Assembly: GCA_913052275.1 (NCBI GenBank)
Contig: CAJXDX010000086.1
Span: 1-7,361, forward strand
Length of the DNA stretch: 7,361 nucleotides
Source of the DNA: an uncultured Pseudomonadota bacterium
Lineage (GTDB): Bacteria; SAR324; NAC60-12
Reading direction: 5' to 3'
The position numbers and the translations under genes are program-made. Within the stretch, counting starts at the first letter, position 1; each line of letters starts with the position of its first letter. Below the pieces are notes generated by a model that made no database searches, was not told the origin of the DNA, and saw only the letters and a program-made list of their open reading frames with translations. This document shows positions 5,748 to 7,361 of the stretch, piece after piece.

Positions 5748-6098
5748 TCAAGTGAAAAACAGCTGCGATACAGAAAAACATACTACACCTGCAAGCACGC
5801 ATATGCCCGGATTTTTCCACAGCCAGTAGCTTGCTCCCACTCCAGCAAATCCGATTAAGTAGTTCAAAATTTGAGAATAGTCTTCTGTTTGGAGTGGGGA
5901 TCCAATGGAAGTTACCAGTAGTGCCGCTATCATTGATGGTCCCATCAGCTGGAAAAACAGGTTTATCTGGGGCCGGCTTTTCCTGCTTTTTTCCTTTCTC
6001 GCGCTGAGTAAAAAAGGCACAGCACGTATAAGGTAGGTTCCCAGTGCAGCCAGTAAAACTGCGTAGACAAAGTATATATCGGTCACCGTCTGATCCAT
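5748..6098 (-). CDS. azlD: AzlD-family small subunit of a branched-chain amino acid exporter
   Basis: AzlD is the small inner-membrane partner of AzlC; the pair exports branched-chain amino acids or their analogues. The 116-residue protein has four hydrophobic segments (about residues 8-31, 48-66, 77-94 and 98-115) and the family features TYLIRAVPFLL with Arg25 and the LMGPSMIAALLV segment. It starts at ATG 6096-6098, inside the end of azlC (16-base overlap), with an AGG a few bases upstream, so translational coupling is likely. It is the last gene of the rnr-azlC-azlD unit and converges on the ylqF gene, 29 bases away; I see no hairpin terminator in that gap. Confidence 0.88.
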   Translation of the reverse strand: MDQTVTDIYFVYAVLLAALGTYLIRAVPFLLSARKEKSRKSRPQINLFFQLMGPSMIAALLVTSIGSPLQTEDYSQILNYLIGFAGVGASYWLWKNPGICVLAGVVCFSVSQLFFT

Positions 6099-6772
6099 AT
6101 CATGCCTGTGATGGGACCAATAAATGCCGCGGCAATTATTCCCATTTCTGAGTGTCCGTTCCAGTGAAACGTCGCCGCAACCGCTAAGGCGCAGAACACT
6201 GCCAGGCGTCTGCCTTTTTCAAGCATGGAAAGCAGCAGGCTGAAAAAAAGGGCGGGCAGAGCAAAAGAAAGGGCTTGTCCAAGGAATGAATAATAATTCA
6301 GCAGTGTTTTTCCTCCAACACTGCCCGCAACAGTGCTGCCTGCCCAGCAGGAATAAGCACCCAGTTCCAGCCCAAGCAGCCACCAGAATCTTGATTCTAA
6401 TGGTATTTCCCTGATTCTGGAAAAGGCGACCGAAAACACTTCATCAGTCAGTCCAAACGCAGTTATAAGCCGTTGCGGTAATTTAAATTCTTCTGTTTCT
6501 CCGGATATACCCGGTCCATAGAGAAAATGGCGGATATTCAGACCAACAGTTATGACTGCCGCTGTTAGTACAGGAACACCATCCTTCAGTAATCCGACCA
6601 GCGCGAACTGGCTTGCGCCGGCATAAATAAAAAGTGAAGTAAACAGGGCGTAAGCAGTTCCAACCTGGGCACCTTCCGCGGCAACACCGAAGGCAAAGCC
6701 TACAGGAAGATATCCTGCAATAACCGGGAGGCTTGTTTTCAGTCCCTGAAAAAATGCCTGGTACCGGGACAT
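6083..6772 (-). CDS. azlC: AzlC-family large subunit of a branched-chain amino acid exporter
   Basis: AzlC (YgaZ-like) is the polytopic inner-membrane subunit of the AzlCD exporter. The 229-residue protein is hydrophobic throughout, with segments at about 14-32, 38-61, 65-80, 130-150, 163-183, 187-201 and 208-226. Family motifs are present: LPVGFAFG (22-29), SLFIYAGASQFALVGLL (46-62), NIRHFLYG (79-86) and GLTDEVFSVA (107-116). The ATG at 6770-6772 shares one base with the rnr stop codon (TAATG); upstream there is only a weak AAAG, so it probably depends on ribosomes finishing rnr. The 3' end overlaps azlD by 16 bases. Substrate preference cannot be read from the sequence; branched-chain amino acid export is the family-level assignment. 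Confidence 0.92.
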   Translation of the reverse strand: MSRYQAFFQGLKTSLPVIAGYLPVGFAFGVAAEGAQVGTAYALFTSLFIYAGASQFALVGLLKDGVPVLTAAVITVGLNIRHFLYGPGISGETEEFKLPQRLITAFGLTDEVFSVAFSRIREIPLESRFWWLLGLELGAYSCWAGSTVAGSVGGKTLLNYYSFLGQALSFALPALFFSLLLSMLEKGRRLAVFCALAVAATFHWNGHSEMGIIAAAFIGPITGMIWIRR

Positions 6773-7361
6773 TACTTTACAATTCTTTTTGTTTTGTTTG
6801 AGTCATGGACGCTTACAAGCCAGCGTTCCACCTCAAACTCCAGCATTCTGTATACAGGGTCTGCCCGCAGCAGCCTGATTTCAAGCCTCTGGCCTGCCTG
6901 AAGTGTTCTGTTTTTGCGACGGCCATGCAGGCAGAGGGCTGTTTCATCATAATAGTATGAATCTTCGGGCATCGACTCAATCGGCAGAAACCATTCAAAT
7001 CCATGAGATTCAAGATTAACCTTAAAACCCCGTTTTTCAACGGAGGTAACTGAGGCCTGAAAAGTCTGTCCCGTGTGTGGAGCCAGAAAATCTACTTTCA
7101 TCAAATCAATGCTTTGTCGTTCAGCTTTTTCCGCCCGGCGCTCATGCTGGGAACACAATTCTGCCATCTCGCTGCTTACTGCATGAATTATACTGCTTTG
7201 TGATTTTTTGTTTGATGAATGCTGCTGGTGCAGCTTCTGCTTAATTGCCCGATGCACCACCAGGTCAGGATACCTGCGGATTGGTGATGTGAAATGTGTA
7301 TAATAATCTGCTGCAAGCCCGAAGTGTCCCTTGTTTGCAGTCAGGTACACTGCAAGAGGCA
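6772..7361 (-). CDS. rnr: Ribonuclease R, C-terminal part (5' end beyond the window)
   Basis: RNase R is a processive 3'-to-5' exoribonuclease that degrades structured RNA. The open frame continues off the right edge with no stop; a GTG at 7348-7350 is internal, not the start. About 195 codons are visible. They begin with the end of the RNB catalytic domain (NKGHFGLAADYYTHFTSPIRRYPDLVVHR), which includes the family signature THFTSPIRRYPDL, then the CSQHERRAEKAERQ helix, and an S1 RNA-binding domain (from about FLAPHTGQTFQASVTSV through the DSYYYDE segment to the LEFEVE strand). The catalytic aspartates lie outside the window. The tail after S1 is short, about 20 residues, without the long basic extension of E. 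coli RNase R. It is the first visible gene of an overlapping unit with azlC and azlD. The S1 domain and its YYYDE segment fit RNase R better than other RNB proteins. Confidence 0.92.
   Translation of the reverse strand, partial: PLAVYLTANKGHFGLAADYYTHFTSPIRRYPDLVVHRAIKQKLHQQHSSNKKSQSSIIHAVSSEMAELCSQHERRAEKAERQSIDLMKVDFLAPHTGQTFQASVTSVEKRGFKVNLESHGFEWFLPIESMPEDSYYYDETALCLHGRRKNRTLQAGQRLEIRLLRADPVYRMLEFEVERWLVSVHDSNKTKRIVK

Overview
This 7.4 kb window is ordinary-looking chromosomal DNA from a Gram-negative bacterium. The Gram-negative call rests on an outer-membrane beta-barrel with a signal peptide and a C-terminal phenylalanine, and on a zapA gene followed by a 6S RNA. Base composition is moderate. 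The mix of genes (zapA-6S RNA, a YlqF-type GTPase, rnr-azlC-azlD, dapB) would fit a Desulfovibrionales-like member of the former Deltaproteobacteria, but that placement is inference. No insertion sequence, CRISPR array, prophage block, tRNA or rRNA is visible.

Layout, left to right. Positions 2-685 (+) hold the 3' end of an exported beta-barrel protein that has lost only its first few codons to the window edge; it carries a poly-Gly/Ser linker after the signal peptide. Positions 780-1151 (-) hold a 123-residue protein of unknown function, divergent from dapB (1295-2029, +), the lysine/diaminopimelate-pathway reductase. The dapB leader has a strong hairpin and no clear Shine-Dalgarno sequence. 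dapB converges, 13 bases apart, on a XerC/D-like tyrosine recombinase (2043-2960, -) in which four of the six catalytic positions are substituted. Upstream of that recombinase on the same strand are a 6S RNA (about 3034-3215) and zapA (3364-3660), preserving the zapA-6S gene order known from other proteobacteria.

Divergent from zapA is a two-gene unit (+): an acidic coiled-coil protein of unknown function (3891-4784) whose 3' end overlaps a circularly permuted YlqF/RbgA-family GTPase (4750-5718) with an altered G4 motif. Facing it from the right edge is a tightly overlapping minus-strand operon: the 3' end of rnr (RNase R), azlC and azlD (a two-component branched-chain amino acid exporter).

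Functionally, most of the window is housekeeping: growth-phase control of RNA polymerase (6S RNA), Z-ring assembly (ZapA), ribosome assembly (YlqF-like), RNA decay (RNase R), amino acid synthesis (DapB) and amino acid efflux (AzlCD). I found no clear new multi-gene system. The strongest leads are the catalytically altered Xer-like protein directly behind the 6S RNA, and the coiled-coil/GTPase pair in which the GTPase lacks the canonical guanine-specifying aspartate.
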